In this document: positions 1-6,065 of the stretch, in pieces
Layout of the letters: each line of letters begins with the position of its first letter
Position numbering within the stretch: the stretch's first letter is position 1
From: an uncultured Streptococcus sp.
GTDB lineage: Bacteria; Bacillota; Bacilli; Lactobacillales; Streptococcaceae
DNA: 8,770 nt
Reading direction: 5' to 3'
Assembly: GCA_902461025.1 (NCBI GenBank)
Contig: CABPWC010000067.1
Span: 1-8,770, forward strand
Translations under genes and position numbers: made by a program
Notes under the pieces: generated by a model
The model's input: only the letters and a program-made list of their open reading frames with translations
Database searches by the model: none
What the model was told of the DNA's origin: nothing

Positions 1-4
1 ATAA

Positions 5-10
5 TCTCCT
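5..10 (-). promoter_or_regulatory. Shine-Dalgarno of a gene beyond the left edge
   Basis: Read on the minus strand, AGGAGA is followed by TTAT up to the window edge. This is the sequence and spacing expected just upstream of a start codon lying a few bases outside the window. It implies that another minus-strand gene follows cabP. The gene itself is not visible, so this is inference from the site alone. Confidence 0.4.
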
Positions 11-19
11 AAAATTAAA

Positions 20-57
20 AAGGATTAAGAAAAAGTTAAAATTTTTCTTAAATCCTT
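20..57 (-). terminator. AU-rich hairpin with T-tract: second terminator or leader attenuator
   Basis: The arm at 20-34 (AAGGATTAAGAAAAA) pairs with 42-57 (TTTTTCTTAAATCCTT) with one bulged T and a 7-base loop. On the minus strand it is followed by TTTTTAATTTT and then at once by the Shine-Dalgarno at the left edge. It lies downstream of the cabP terminator and could be a tandem terminator, or an attenuator in the leader of the next gene. It has little GC, so a DNA-binding inverted repeat is also possible. Confidence 0.45.
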
Positions 58-100
58 CTTATAAATTACTTATATCGAACATATTCCTCTACAAAAAAGA

Positions 101-125
101 AAAAAGAGAAGCTAGTTCTCTTTTT
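101..125 (-). terminator. Intrinsic terminator of the trkH-cabP operon
   Basis: A perfect 10-bp stem (AAAAAGAGAA at 101-110 with TTCTCTTTTT at 116-125) has a 5-base loop. On the minus strand it runs into a T-rich tail (TTTTTTCTTTTTTG). The stem begins inside the TAA stop codon of cabP, so translation ends on the terminator itself. Confidence 0.8.
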
Positions 126-789
126 AATCACTTAATTCAGCCAAGGTATCCAAATATTGGTTATTAATCACCGCCATGATATAGGTGTCGGCTTTCAAGA
201 GGTCATTTGGCCCAAATTGATCATCCAAGGGAGCATTTTCGTAGTCACGAAAGCCAAGGATATTGAGATTGTATCGTCCTCGAAGGTCTAGTTGGCTTAG
301 GTTCTTGCCTGCCCACGACTGTGGAATTTTCATCTCGACAATCGAGATATTCTTGTCCAACTGGAAGACATCTACGCTATTATTAAAGAGTATTGTCTGT
401 GCTAACGAGCGCCCCATCTCATACTCTGGCGAAATGACTGAGTCCGCACCAATTTTTTCAAGGACTTTTTTTGCTGTATGACTTTTAACCTTAGCAATAA
501 CTGTCGGCACTCCCAGGCTTTTGCAATGCATGACTGCAAGCACACTCGATTCTAAATTTTCCCCAGTTGCTACGACAACTGTATCGCAGGTATCAATCCC
601 TGCTGAGAGCAAGAGTTCCTCATCTGCGATATCTCCAACAACTCCACGAACCAAGACTGGTTCGAACTGATTGATTCGTTCCTCATGGTCGTCAATGGCG
701 ATAATATTGATATCATGCTGAGCGAGAGCGGTAAGCACACTACTCCCAAAAATACCCAAACCTAAAATTCCAATTGTTCGATCTGACAT
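124..789 (-). CDS. cabP: TrkA/KtrA-family K+ uptake regulatory subunit (CabP-like, RCK domain)
   Basis: This 221-residue cytosolic protein is the gating subunit of the potassium channel encoded by the upstream trkH. The N-terminal RCK_N/Rossmann domain (about residues 4-125) opens with the nucleotide-binding motif GLGIFG (10-15) and has an acidic strand end at IAIDDHEER (30-38). The RCK_C domain covers about residues 138-219. The length is normal for KtrA. Established knowledge: in S. pneumoniae the homologous CabP binds c-di-AMP, which disrupts its interaction with TrkH and lowers K+ uptake. I infer the same here from overall architecture, not from verified binding residues. The start is set by an AAAGGA ribosome site 7 bases before the ATG. 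The gene begins 13 bases after the trkH stop, so the two are cotranscribed. Confidence 0.92.
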   Translation of the reverse strand: MSDRTIGILGLGIFGSSVLTALAQHDINIIAIDDHEERINQFEPVLVRGVVGDIADEELLLSAGIDTCDTVVVATGENLESSVLAVMHCKSLGVPTVIAKVKSHTAKKVLEKIGADSVISPEYEMGRSLAQTILFNNSVDVFQLDKNISIVEMKIPQSWAGKNLSQLDLRGRYNLNILGFRDYENAPLDDQFGPNDLLKADTYIMAVINNQYLDTLAELSD

Positions 790-802
790 AGCATTTCCTT
801 TC

Positions 803-2182
803 TTATCCTATGGTAATATCAGCTTTCATATAATGAATCATGTCTTTCTTATCTGGTTGATATTCAGCCAAACTGACTAATAGTGTGAGTGGTCCGATCC
901 GTCCTATAAACATCAGTAGCATAATAATGCTAAGAGCTAATTTGCCTAATTCTGGTGTCAGATTGGCAGTTACTCCGACCGTAGCAAGAGCTGAAATTGT
1001 CTCGAACATGATGTAGATAAAGCGCGGATTCCCCTCGGCTGTTATTCCTACTAAGATTAAGCCCGATAAAAAAGTTATCAAGAAGATGATAAAAACACTG
1101 AAAGATTTTTGGACTGTACGAGGTTCAATCGTTCTTCGAGCTACATTGGCATGGGGTAATCCTAAAAGTTCACTGCGTGCAAAGACCAATAAGACAAAGA
1201 AGGTTGTGATTTTAAGTCCCCCTGCAGTTCCTCCAGGTGCGCCACCAAGAAACATTTGTAAAATATAAATCAGTAGTGTAACAGGTCTAGCTTGAGTATA
1301 ATCAATAGAAGCAAAACCTGCCGTTCTCATGCTAACTGTTTGGAAAAAACTGACTAGTAATTTATCAGGGATGCTGAGATTGCCAATCGTTCCCGGATTG
1401 TTCCACTCTATCAAGAGGGTTGAAACTGTTCCAGTAAATAAAATTCCAGCTGTCAAGAAGAGAACCAATTTGGTATGGAAGCGAAGCCGACGTTTTTTCT
1501 TCTTTCCTAACTGGGTAGCTAGATCAAACCAGACCATGAAACCTAGGCCACCTGTGATGATCAAAGCAGCAATCACTAAATTAATCAAAGGATCAGTTTG
1601 AAAAGCTACTAAACTTGTACTTCCAAAATTATCAAAACCAGCATTACAGAAAGCTGAAATAGCTACGAAGATAGAGGTAAAAATTCCTCGACCCCAACCA
1701 AATTCAGGAACAAAACGAAAACTTAAAAGAAAAGCTCCTAGCCCTTCAATGAGAAAAGTCGTCAAGAAAATCGAACGTATGAAAACCATTAAAGACTGAG
1801 TTTCTCCATAACTAAAGCTCTCCAGAATTGTTTCACGGCTACGAAGACTTAGCTTTTGCTTACTTTGAATATAAAAGACCCCTATAAAGGTCATGAGACC
1901 CAAACCACCAATCTGGATCAAAAACATACAGATTAACTGACCCCAGATATTATATGTTGCAGCTACTGGTTGAGTAAAGAGCCCTGTCACACAGACCATG
2001 GATACTGCTGTAAATAGATGGTCGAAATAGGTCGCTTGGGAACTTGTTGCTTGCACAAATGGCAGGCTCAAAAGGAGAGAGCCTACGAAAATAACCAATG
2101 CAAAACTTAAAAAAATGCGACGGGCAGATGATAAACGCCCCAAGGTCGTATTTATTTTTTTCGAAAACGATTTGAATAACAT
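803..2182 (-). CDS. trkH: TrkH/KtrB-family potassium uptake channel
   Basis: This integral membrane protein (459 residues from the ATG at 2182) forms the K+ translocation pathway. It has the four pore-loop repeats of the Trk/Ktr/HKT family, each with a central filter glycine: VTGLFT (65-70), CNAGFDN (179-185), RTAGFAS (286-292) and TVGVTAN (401-407). Many hydrophobic helices surround them, and GRIGPLT lies near the C-terminus. A GTG codon at 2216-2218 in the same frame would add 12 residues and overlaps the TGA of the upstream gene. I prefer the ATG because the added stretch contains a strong extended -10 promoter ending six bases before the ATG and reads as MTALTVLWYNVA, unlike a conserved N-terminus. 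Neither start has a clear ribosome site. The product should work with CabP, encoded 13 bases downstream. Confidence 0.93.
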   Translation of the reverse strand: MLFKSFSKKINTTLGRLSSARRIFLSFALVIFVGSLLLSLPFVQATSSQATYFDHLFTAVSMVCVTGLFTQPVAATYNIWGQLICMFLIQIGGLGLMTFIGVFYIQSKQKLSLRSRETILESFSYGETQSLMVFIRSIFLTTFLIEGLGAFLLSFRFVPEFGWGRGIFTSIFVAISAFCNAGFDNFGSTSLVAFQTDPLINLVIAALIITGGLGFMVWFDLATQLGKKKKRRLRFHTKLVLFLTAGILFTGTVSTLLIEWNNPGTIGNLSIPDKLLVSFFQTVSMRTAGFASIDYTQARPVTLLIYILQMFLGGAPGGTAGGLKITTFFVLLVFARSELLGLPHANVARRTIEPRTVQKSFSVFIIFLITFLSGLILVGITAEGNPRFIYIMFETISALATVGVTANLTPELGKLALSIIMLLMFIGRIGPLTLLVSLAEYQPDKKDMIHYMKADITIG

Positions 2183-2188
2183 AGCTAC

Positions 2189-2218
2189 ATTGTACCATAA
2201 AACTGTTAAAGCAGTCAC
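2189..2218 (-). promoter_or_regulatory. Extended -10 promoter of trkH, predicting a leaderless transcript
   Basis: On the minus strand, TACAAT (2189-2194) is preceded by TATGG (2195-2199), matching the extended -10 consensus TRTGnTATAAT. GTGACT (2213-2218) serves as a -35 with an 18-base spacer. The discriminator is only GTAGCT, so the expected transcription start, seven bases after the -10, is the A of the trkH ATG at 2182. The -35 overlaps the stop codon of the upstream phosphorylase gene. Confidence 0.6.
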
Positions 2219-2979
2219 ATATGACTAACAATTTCAAGACAGAGTTCCAAGGCCTTGTCAAAAGCTTCTGCGCCCCAATCACGGCTATCATAATTTTCTA
2301 AATCCGCTAGAGAGTCTGCTGTGAATAGAAGTTGTCCCCAAACTGCCCCTCGAAGTTGGGCAACTGCTGCAAGAGCTGCACACTCCATCTCCACAACTGC
2401 ACAACCTTCTTCCTTACGATAGGCAACTTTTTCAGCTGTTTCTCGGTAAAAACCATCTGTCGACCAAGTCATAACCTCTTCATAAGGAATGCCTAGTTGT
2501 TCCAAGACTTGCTCGATGGCAGAAATCGCTTCGACATGTACATCCATATAACGAGAAGGCGCTACATAGTGGTAGCTGGCTCCCTCATCTCGCAAAGCGC
2601 GAACAGGGACGAGAAAGGCATTTTCTTCTATATTCGCTAACACGCCACAAGTGCCTGTAGAGATGATTTTCTCCACACCGTAGCCAATCAACCAATCCAT
2701 AAACTGGGCTGCAGGAGCAGAACCAACAGGAGCTTGGGCTAGACAAACTTTTTCGCCTTTGTAGTCCATGACATAAACAGGATAGGTTTTCGTGGCAGAA
2801 ACGAACTCACCAACACAGTCCGCCCCTACTTTCTGAGCATAACGGTCAATCTCCTCCTCCAAAAATGCATAGATACACTTCTTTGGCAATTGTAAATCTA
2901 GACCTTCGTGATTGGGCATGATAACTGCCTGGGGATTATCATCAAACTCTAAAATAGGAATGGCATGTTTTTGAATCAT
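2215..2979 (-). CDS. Nucleoside phosphorylase (PNP/UDP family)
   Basis: This 254-residue cytosolic enzyme belongs to the PNP_UDP_1 fold, whose members cleave nucleosides with phosphate to a base and ribose-1-phosphate. Visible family motifs are IISTGTCGVL (105-114, phosphate/ribose site), RDEGASYHY (130-138), VVEMECAAL (195-203, with the ribose-binding Met-Glu pair) and FTADSL (219-224), whose Asp222 is in the place of the base-contacting acid. RDEG and the length recall uridine-phosphorylase-like members, but I cannot assign the base. The start is clear: AGGAGGTG five bases before the ATG and a strong promoter further upstream. Its stop overlaps the potential GTG start of trkH, so readthrough into the K+ genes is likely. 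Confidence 0.88.
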   Translation of the reverse strand: MIQKHAIPILEFDDNPQAVIMPNHEGLDLQLPKKCIYAFLEEEIDRYAQKVGADCVGEFVSATKTYPVYVMDYKGEKVCLAQAPVGSAPAAQFMDWLIGYGVEKIISTGTCGVLANIEENAFLVPVRALRDEGASYHYVAPSRYMDVHVEAISAIEQVLEQLGIPYEEVMTWSTDGFYRETAEKVAYRKEEGCAVVEMECAALAAVAQLRGAVWGQLLFTADSLADLENYDSRDWGAEAFDKALELCLEIVSHM

Positions 2980-3004
2980 AGAGCACCTCCTCTAAATTTG
3001 TACT

Positions 3005-3032
3005 ATTATAACAAAAGCTAAACGAAAGTCAA
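3005..3032 (-). promoter_or_regulatory. Promoter of the phosphorylase gene
   Basis: On the minus strand, TTGACT (3027-3032) and TATAAT (3005-3010) are separated by 16 bases, with TG one base before the -10 (extended -10). It is the best consensus promoter in the window and is followed by the AGGAGGTG ribosome site at about 2984-2991. Confidence 0.8.
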
Positions 3033-3081
3033 GATGAGAGAAAAACTTATCTTAAGTAGGAGACACTAATTAAATGCTATT

Positions 3082-3113
3082 TTCCTAATGGTAAAATTGC
3101 TATATCTTAGGAA
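3082..3113 (+). repeat. Inverted repeat TTCCTAA-N18-TTAGGAA around the -35 of the DUF3290 promoter
   Basis: The arms TTCCTAA (3082-3088) and TTAGGAA (3107-3113) are perfect inverted copies and bracket the TTGCTA -35 at 3097-3102. The arrangement, with arm centres 25 bases apart, suits a dimeric regulator. No family is identified, and chance is possible in AT-rich DNA. Confidence 0.4.
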
Positions 3114-3125
3114 TTATTTTATAAT
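3097..3125 (+). promoter_or_regulatory. Promoter of the DUF3290-DUF421 operon
   Basis: TTGCTA (3097-3102) and a perfect TATAAT (3120-3125) are separated by 17 bases. The predicted start near 3132 gives a short leader with AAGGAG before the ATG at 3154. The region is divergent from the phosphorylase promoter, with about 64 bases between the two -35 boxes. Confidence 0.65.
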
Positions 3126-3153
3126 AGATTGAATTTAAAAAAGGAGAAATCTT

Positions 3154-3606
3154 ATGAAATTCTATTCATACGACTATGTTCTAAGCCAAATCAGTCAACA
3201 GGATTGGGTCATGATTATTGTGTCGACGCTCTTAGTGATTGTGACTGGATTCTTTGCATTTAAGGCTTTCAAAGATAAAAGAGGGAGTAAGTTCCGTGAA
3301 TTATCGCTCATTTCTATTTTGACGTTAATTGCTTTTGTATTGATTAGCATTACGAATCTTCAAAACAACCAATCCAATGATAATCAATTTCGTAGTTCCT
3401 TGCACTTCATCGAAATTGTATCAAAAGAGTTAGGTGTTGATAAGAAAAATGTTTATGTCAACACATCAGCAGTGACTGATGGGGCGATTATTAAGGTTGG
3501 CGACAATTTTTATCGTGCCATTAGCGGGACTGACCAAGATAGCTATTTATTAGAAAAAATGGAACTCTATAAATCAGATGTTGAACTCGTGGAGGTTGAA
3601 AAATGA
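3154..3606 (+). CDS. DUF3290 family membrane protein
   Basis: This 150-residue protein has two predicted transmembrane helices, about residues 17-36 (WVMIIVSTLLVIVTGFFAF) and 51-67 (SLISILTLIAFVLISI). A short basic loop (KAFKDKRGSKFRE) lies between them, and a soluble C-terminal domain of about 80 residues follows. By the positive-inside rule the basic loop is probably cytosolic, which puts the C-terminal domain outside. DUF3290 proteins are usually encoded next to DUF421 proteins, as here; no biochemical function is established to my knowledge. The start is supported by AAGGAG upstream of the ATG. The stop TGA overlaps the ATG of the next gene (ATGA), indicating translational coupling and probably a joint complex. 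Confidence 0.85.
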   Translation: MKFYSYDYVLSQISQQDWVMIIVSTLLVIVTGFFAFKAFKDKRGSKFRELSLISILTLIAFVLISITNLQNNQSNDNQFRSSLHFIEIVSKELGVDKKNVYVNTSAVTDGAIIKVGDNFYRAISGTDQDSYLLEKMELYKSDVELVEVEK

Positions 3607-4235
3607 TAAGCTTTTTTGCTACGATTGCAATTAAATTAGCCTTGGGGCTACTTTCTCTTGTTTTTGTTATTAACGTAACAGGTAAAGGAAATTTAGCACC
3701 AAGTTCTGCAGTAGATCAAATCCAGAACTTTGTTCTCGGGGGTATTATCGGTGGGGTTATCTACAATAGTTCTATTACCATCATCCAATACATTGTTATC
3801 CTCATCATCTGGACTATTCTCATCCTGCTCCTTAAATGGTTGAATACCAATATTTCCTTTTTCAAACACTTAATTGACGGGAAACCAACTATTATCATTA
3901 AAAATGGTAAGTTAGATCCTGAAGCCTGTCGCTCAAAAGGTCTTGCAGCGGCAGATGTAGCTCTTAAATTGCGCGCTCAAGGAATTTTCCAATTGAAGGA
4001 TGTCAAGAGAGCTGTGATTGAGCAAAACGGACAGCTGATTGTCGTAAGAATGGGTGACGAAAATCCTAAGTACCCAGTGATTACAGATGGTGTTGTCCAA
4101 GTTGAAATCCTAGAAACCATTGGCAAATCCGAGGAGTGGCTAACTGAGAAATTGAAAGAAGAAGGTTTCGAAGAAGTCTCAAATATATTTATCGCTGAAT
4201 ATGATAAAGGTCAATTGAATGTTGTAACCTATTAA
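3603..4235 (+). CDS. DUF421/YetF-like membrane protein
   Basis: This 210-residue protein has hydrophobic segments at about 4-23, 44-56 and 58-79, then a soluble domain of the YetF type starting at GKPTIIIKNGKLD (about 93-105). It includes LRAQGIFQLKDVKRAVIE (123-140), the stretch typical of DUF421 proteins. B. subtilis members of this family are linked to the membrane and spore-envelope context, but the molecular role is unknown. The ATG overlaps the DUF3290 stop and has a GGAGG ribosome site inside that gene. A clear terminator follows, so the operon has two genes. Confidence 0.87.
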   Translation: MISFFATIAIKLALGLLSLVFVINVTGKGNLAPSSAVDQIQNFVLGGIIGGVIYNSSITIIQYIVILIIWTILILLLKWLNTNISFFKHLIDGKPTIIIKNGKLDPEACRSKGLAAADVALKLRAQGIFQLKDVKRAVIEQNGQLIVVRMGDENPKYPVITDGVVQVEILETIGKSEEWLTEKLKEEGFEEVSNIFIAEYDKGQLNVVTY

Positions 4236-4241
4236 AAAAAC

Positions 4242-4269
4242 AAACTGATGCTTTTCGTATCAGTTTTTT
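4242..4269 (+). terminator. Intrinsic terminator after the DUF421 gene
   Basis: The stem AAACTGAT (4242-4249) / ATCAGTTT (4259-4266) has a 9-base loop and runs straight into a T-tract (TTTTTTG). It lies a few bases after the DUF421 stop and separates that operon from the CsbD gene. Confidence 0.8.
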
Positions 4270-4296
4270 GCTTTTTAGCATAAAATGGTATATACT
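4268..4296 (+). promoter_or_regulatory. Candidate promoter of the CsbD gene
   Basis: TTGCTT (4268-4273) and TATACT (4291-4296) are 17 bases apart. An alternative -10, TATATA at 4289-4294, is preceded by TGG as an extended -10. The -35 is weak and overlaps the end of the preceding terminator. The predicted leader is about 50 bases. Confidence 0.4.
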
Positions 4297-4352
4297 TAAA
4301 TTAGTATCTGATTTGGTTTAGATATTACAAAAAATTAACGGAGGTATCCCCC

Positions 4353-4556
4353 ATGTCAATCGAAGAAAAATTCAACCAAGCTAAAGGTTCTGTCAAAGAA
4401 AGTTTTGGTAAACTTACTGGCGATACTAAAACTCAAGCGGAAGGAGCTGCAGAAAAAGTAGCTTCAAAAGCTAAAGAAGTTGCTGAAGATGCTAAAGAAG
4501 CTGTCGAAGGTGCAGTATCTGGCGTGAAAAACATCTTTAAAAAAGACGGAGAATAA
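4353..4556 (+). CDS. CsbD family stress-response protein
   Basis: This small hydrophilic protein of 67 residues is rich in Lys, Glu and Ala. The N-terminal part (EEKFNQAKGSVKESFGKLTG, 4-23) is the CsbD signature, and the rest (24-56) is an Ala/Lys/Glu amphipathic helix region with repeated AEKVA, AKEVA and AKEAV units. There are no Cys or Trp residues, no signal peptide and no membrane segment. CsbD in B. subtilis belongs to the general stress regulon; streptococci lack sigma-B, so control must differ here, and the biochemical role is unknown. A perfect GGAGGT seven bases before the ATG suggests high expression. The gene is monocistronic, with its own candidate promoter and a terminator shared with the convergent lipoprotein gene. 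Confidence 0.88.
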   Translation: MSIEEKFNQAKGSVKESFGKLTGDTKTQAEGAAEKVASKAKEVAEDAKEAVEGAVSGVKNIFKKDGE

Positions 4557-4579
4557 TTCCTTCTCATCCTAATATCATA

Positions 4580-4613
4580 AAAATCTCCCTTCTCTTTCGA
4601 GAAAGGAGATTTT
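4580..4613. terminator. Bidirectional terminator between the CsbD and lipoprotein genes
   Basis: AAAATCTCC (4580-4588) pairs with GGAGATTTT (4605-4613), and TTCTC (4590-4594) pairs with GAGAA (4599-4603) across one C/A mismatch and a TTTC loop. The plus strand continues into TTTTCTTTTAT and the minus strand into TTTTTATG, so it can serve both convergent genes. It starts three bases after the lipoprotein stop codon. Confidence 0.85.
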
Positions 4614-4616
4614 CTT

Positions 4617-5858
4617 TTATGGTCGTCCATCAGGAGCGGGACCTCCAGGGCTACCATTCCCTTGAGGGCCACCGCCAGGTGCCCCTCCGCCTCCAGGCAT
4701 AGAATTGACAATCTCAGTTTGTTTTTCACCATTGAAATAGATGTCTCCGCCTGTGTAAGTCGCTGTTCCATCAAAGTCAAAACCAGTTTGACCAGTCATT
4801 TTGATGGTTCCTCCCGTAACAGTAATGTTACCATTTGAGTCAATTGGATCCGTGTCCCCTTGACCAACTTCAACCGTCAAGTTCCCACCATTCATAGTGA
4901 AGAAAATTTCACTTTGTTGAGCATTTTTGTTGGCTGCATTGACACCATCATCCGTTGAATAGATGGCGATATCTCCACCGTTGATAGTAATTGACTTACC
5001 TTCAAGCCCTTCTGTAGAATTCTTAACGGTATAGGTACCACTATCAATAACCAAATCACCTGATGCGTGGATACCATCATCTCCAGCAGTAACAGTGATG
5101 GTATTGTCAGAGAGATACATGGTTCCTACAGATGTGTCCTCATCATTGTCGACCTTAACTCCGTCTTCCTTGGCATCGATAGTCATAGTTGTGCCGGTAA
5201 TGTTGAGTTCATCATTAACATTAAAGGCATCCCCGACTGCTGTGATGTTGTAGCTTCCACCTGTGATGTGAAGTGTATCATTTGCCTTGATACCATTGTT
5301 TTTCTTACCATCTACATTGAGAGTTCCCTTACCATTGATGGTCAAGTCCACTTTAGAGAAGAGGGCTGCATCAGCTTTTTCATCACTATTAGAAGCAGAA
5401 TCTGATAGGCTATTGGTTGTACCATCTGCTAGAGTTAGGTAAACATGACCAGCTGATGTTGCAGAAATAGATGCATTTGTATTGGTCATGGTCACACCCT
5501 TTAGAACAATATGTACATCATCAGTCTTTTCGGCTTCGATCTTAATTTGAACTCCATCAGATTGACCAGAGATCACATAGGTACCTGACTTAGAGATTGT
5601 AACAGTCGAACCTGATACGGCAACTCCGTCACCTGATACCTTCGCTGTTGATCCTGACAAGGTTACAGTTGCTGCTGTCTTTTCATCATAGGAAGTATCA
5701 TAGTCCTTGTCTGTGAAATAGTTAGTTTTCTTAGCATCTGTAGTGGATGTAGTTGTTGCCGCACTATTGCTTGTATTTGAAGTTGACTGGGTACAAGCTG
5801 TCACTAGTGCTAGAGTTGCTATACTCGTCAATAAGAATGTCCATTTTTTTGCTTTCAT
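4617..5858 (-). CDS. Lipoprotein with Cthe_2159-type carbohydrate-binding beta-helix domain
   Basis: From the ATG at 5858 this is a 413-residue secreted lipoprotein. It has KAKK, a hydrophobic stretch and the lipobox LVTAC with lipidated Cys22, then a Ser/Thr/Asn-rich linker (about 23-45). The rest is a long series of Gly/Asp/Thr strands with recurring DGV/DGI/NGI turns (KEDGVKVDN, GDDGIHASG, STDDGVNAAN) and GGxxxI rungs such as ITGGSYNIT, ITINGGDIAI and VTGGTIKMTG. This matches the Cthe_2159 (PF14262) beta-helix family; its founding member binds acidic plant polysaccharide and calcium. The last 25 residues are Gly/Pro-rich (GGGGAPGGG, GSPGGPAP). An in-frame ATG at 5877-5879 would add seven residues, but only the ATG at 5858 has a ribosome site (GAGGAAA). 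The gene is divergent from the VTC/DUF4956 operon. The ligand here is unknown. Confidence 0.85.
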   Translation of the reverse strand: MKAKKWTFLLTSIATLALVTACTQSTSNTSNSAATTTSTTDAKKTNYFTDKDYDTSYDEKTAATVTLSGSTAKVSGDGVAVSGSTVTISKSGTYVISGQSDGVQIKIEAEKTDDVHIVLKGVTMTNTNASISATSAGHVYLTLADGTTNSLSDSASNSDEKADAALFSKVDLTINGKGTLNVDGKKNNGIKANDTLHITGGSYNITAVGDAFNVNDELNITGTTMTIDAKEDGVKVDNDEDTSVGTMYLSDNTITVTAGDDGIHASGDLVIDSGTYTVKNSTEGLEGKSITINGGDIAIYSTDDGVNAANKNAQQSEIFFTMNGGNLTVEVGQGDTDPIDSNGNITVTGGTIKMTGQTGFDFDGTATYTGGDIYFNGEKQTEIVNSMPGGGGAPGGGPQGNGSPGGPAPDGRP

Positions 5859-5919
5859 GCTCGTTTCCTCGACTTTCATTTTACATGCTCTTAGTCTACG
5901 TGACTTTCCTAAAATAAGC

Positions 5920-5974
5920 CTAAACTTTTTCTGAAAGTTTTCTTAAGTTTAGTTTCAATTAAGTTAAATTTAAC
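5920..5974. repeat. Cluster of AAGTTT-type repeats and a perfect palindrome in the divergent spacer
   Basis: The cluster holds CTAAACTT (5920-5927) inverted as AAGTTTAG (5945-5952). A nested AAACTTT (5922-5928) is inverted as AAAGTTT (5934-5940). TTAAGTT occurs directly repeated at 5943-5949 and 5959-5965, and GTTAAATTTAAC (5963-5974) is a perfect 12-bp palindrome. They sit between two divergent genes that both lack a good -35 box, as a regulator-binding array would. The regulator is not identified. Confidence 0.5.
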
Positions 5975-6036
5975 AATTGTTTTAGATAAACTCTTTAAAA
6001 TTTTATACAAGCAAGTTCATCCTTGTTTAAAAATAG

Positions 6037-6042
6037 TATAAC
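6037..6042 (+). promoter_or_regulatory. Candidate -10 of the VTC-DUF4956 operon
   Basis: TATAAC matches the -10 consensus at five of six bases and would start transcription near 6049, just before the AGAGGAGAAGG ribosome site. No recognisable -35 occurs at 15-18 bases upstream and there is no extended TG. If this is the promoter, it probably needs an activator. Confidence 0.35.
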
Positions 6043-6065
6043 TTAAGATTAGAGGAGAAGGATTT

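Noticed and set aside
1086..1601. Plus-strand open frames opposite trkH
   Set aside because: They are antisense to conserved TrkH pore sequence, lack ribosome sites and promoters, and encode basic low-complexity peptides typical of shadow frames.
1950..2291. Minus-strand open frame spanning the phosphorylase-trkH junction
   Set aside because: It is out of frame with both strong genes, has no ribosome site and shows no domain.
4305..4324. TATCT/AGATA inverted repeat upstream of the CsbD gene
   Set aside because: Only five bases per arm with a 10-base gap in AT-rich DNA; too weak to report as an operator.
4433..4780. Minus-strand open frame across the CsbD gene and the lipoprotein 3' end
   Set aside because: It runs antisense through a well-supported CsbD gene, crosses the bidirectional terminator and lies in another frame of the lipoprotein; the protein has no family character.
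5877..5879. Upstream ATG as start of the lipoprotein
   Set aside because: No ribosome site precedes it and it would put seven charged residues before a normal lipoprotein signal; the ATG at 5858 has GAGGAAA at the right spacing.
5942..5965. Possible CiaR box (TTTAAG-N5-TTTAAG) in the VTC spacer
   Set aside because: The two TTAAG elements repeat with a 16-base period, not the 11 bases of the CiaR consensus.
5964..5980. Possible VicR/WalR box (TGTWAH-N5-TGTWAH) on the minus strand
   Set aside because: TGTTAA gives one good half, but the sequence five bases later is ACTTAA, which lacks the TGT core.
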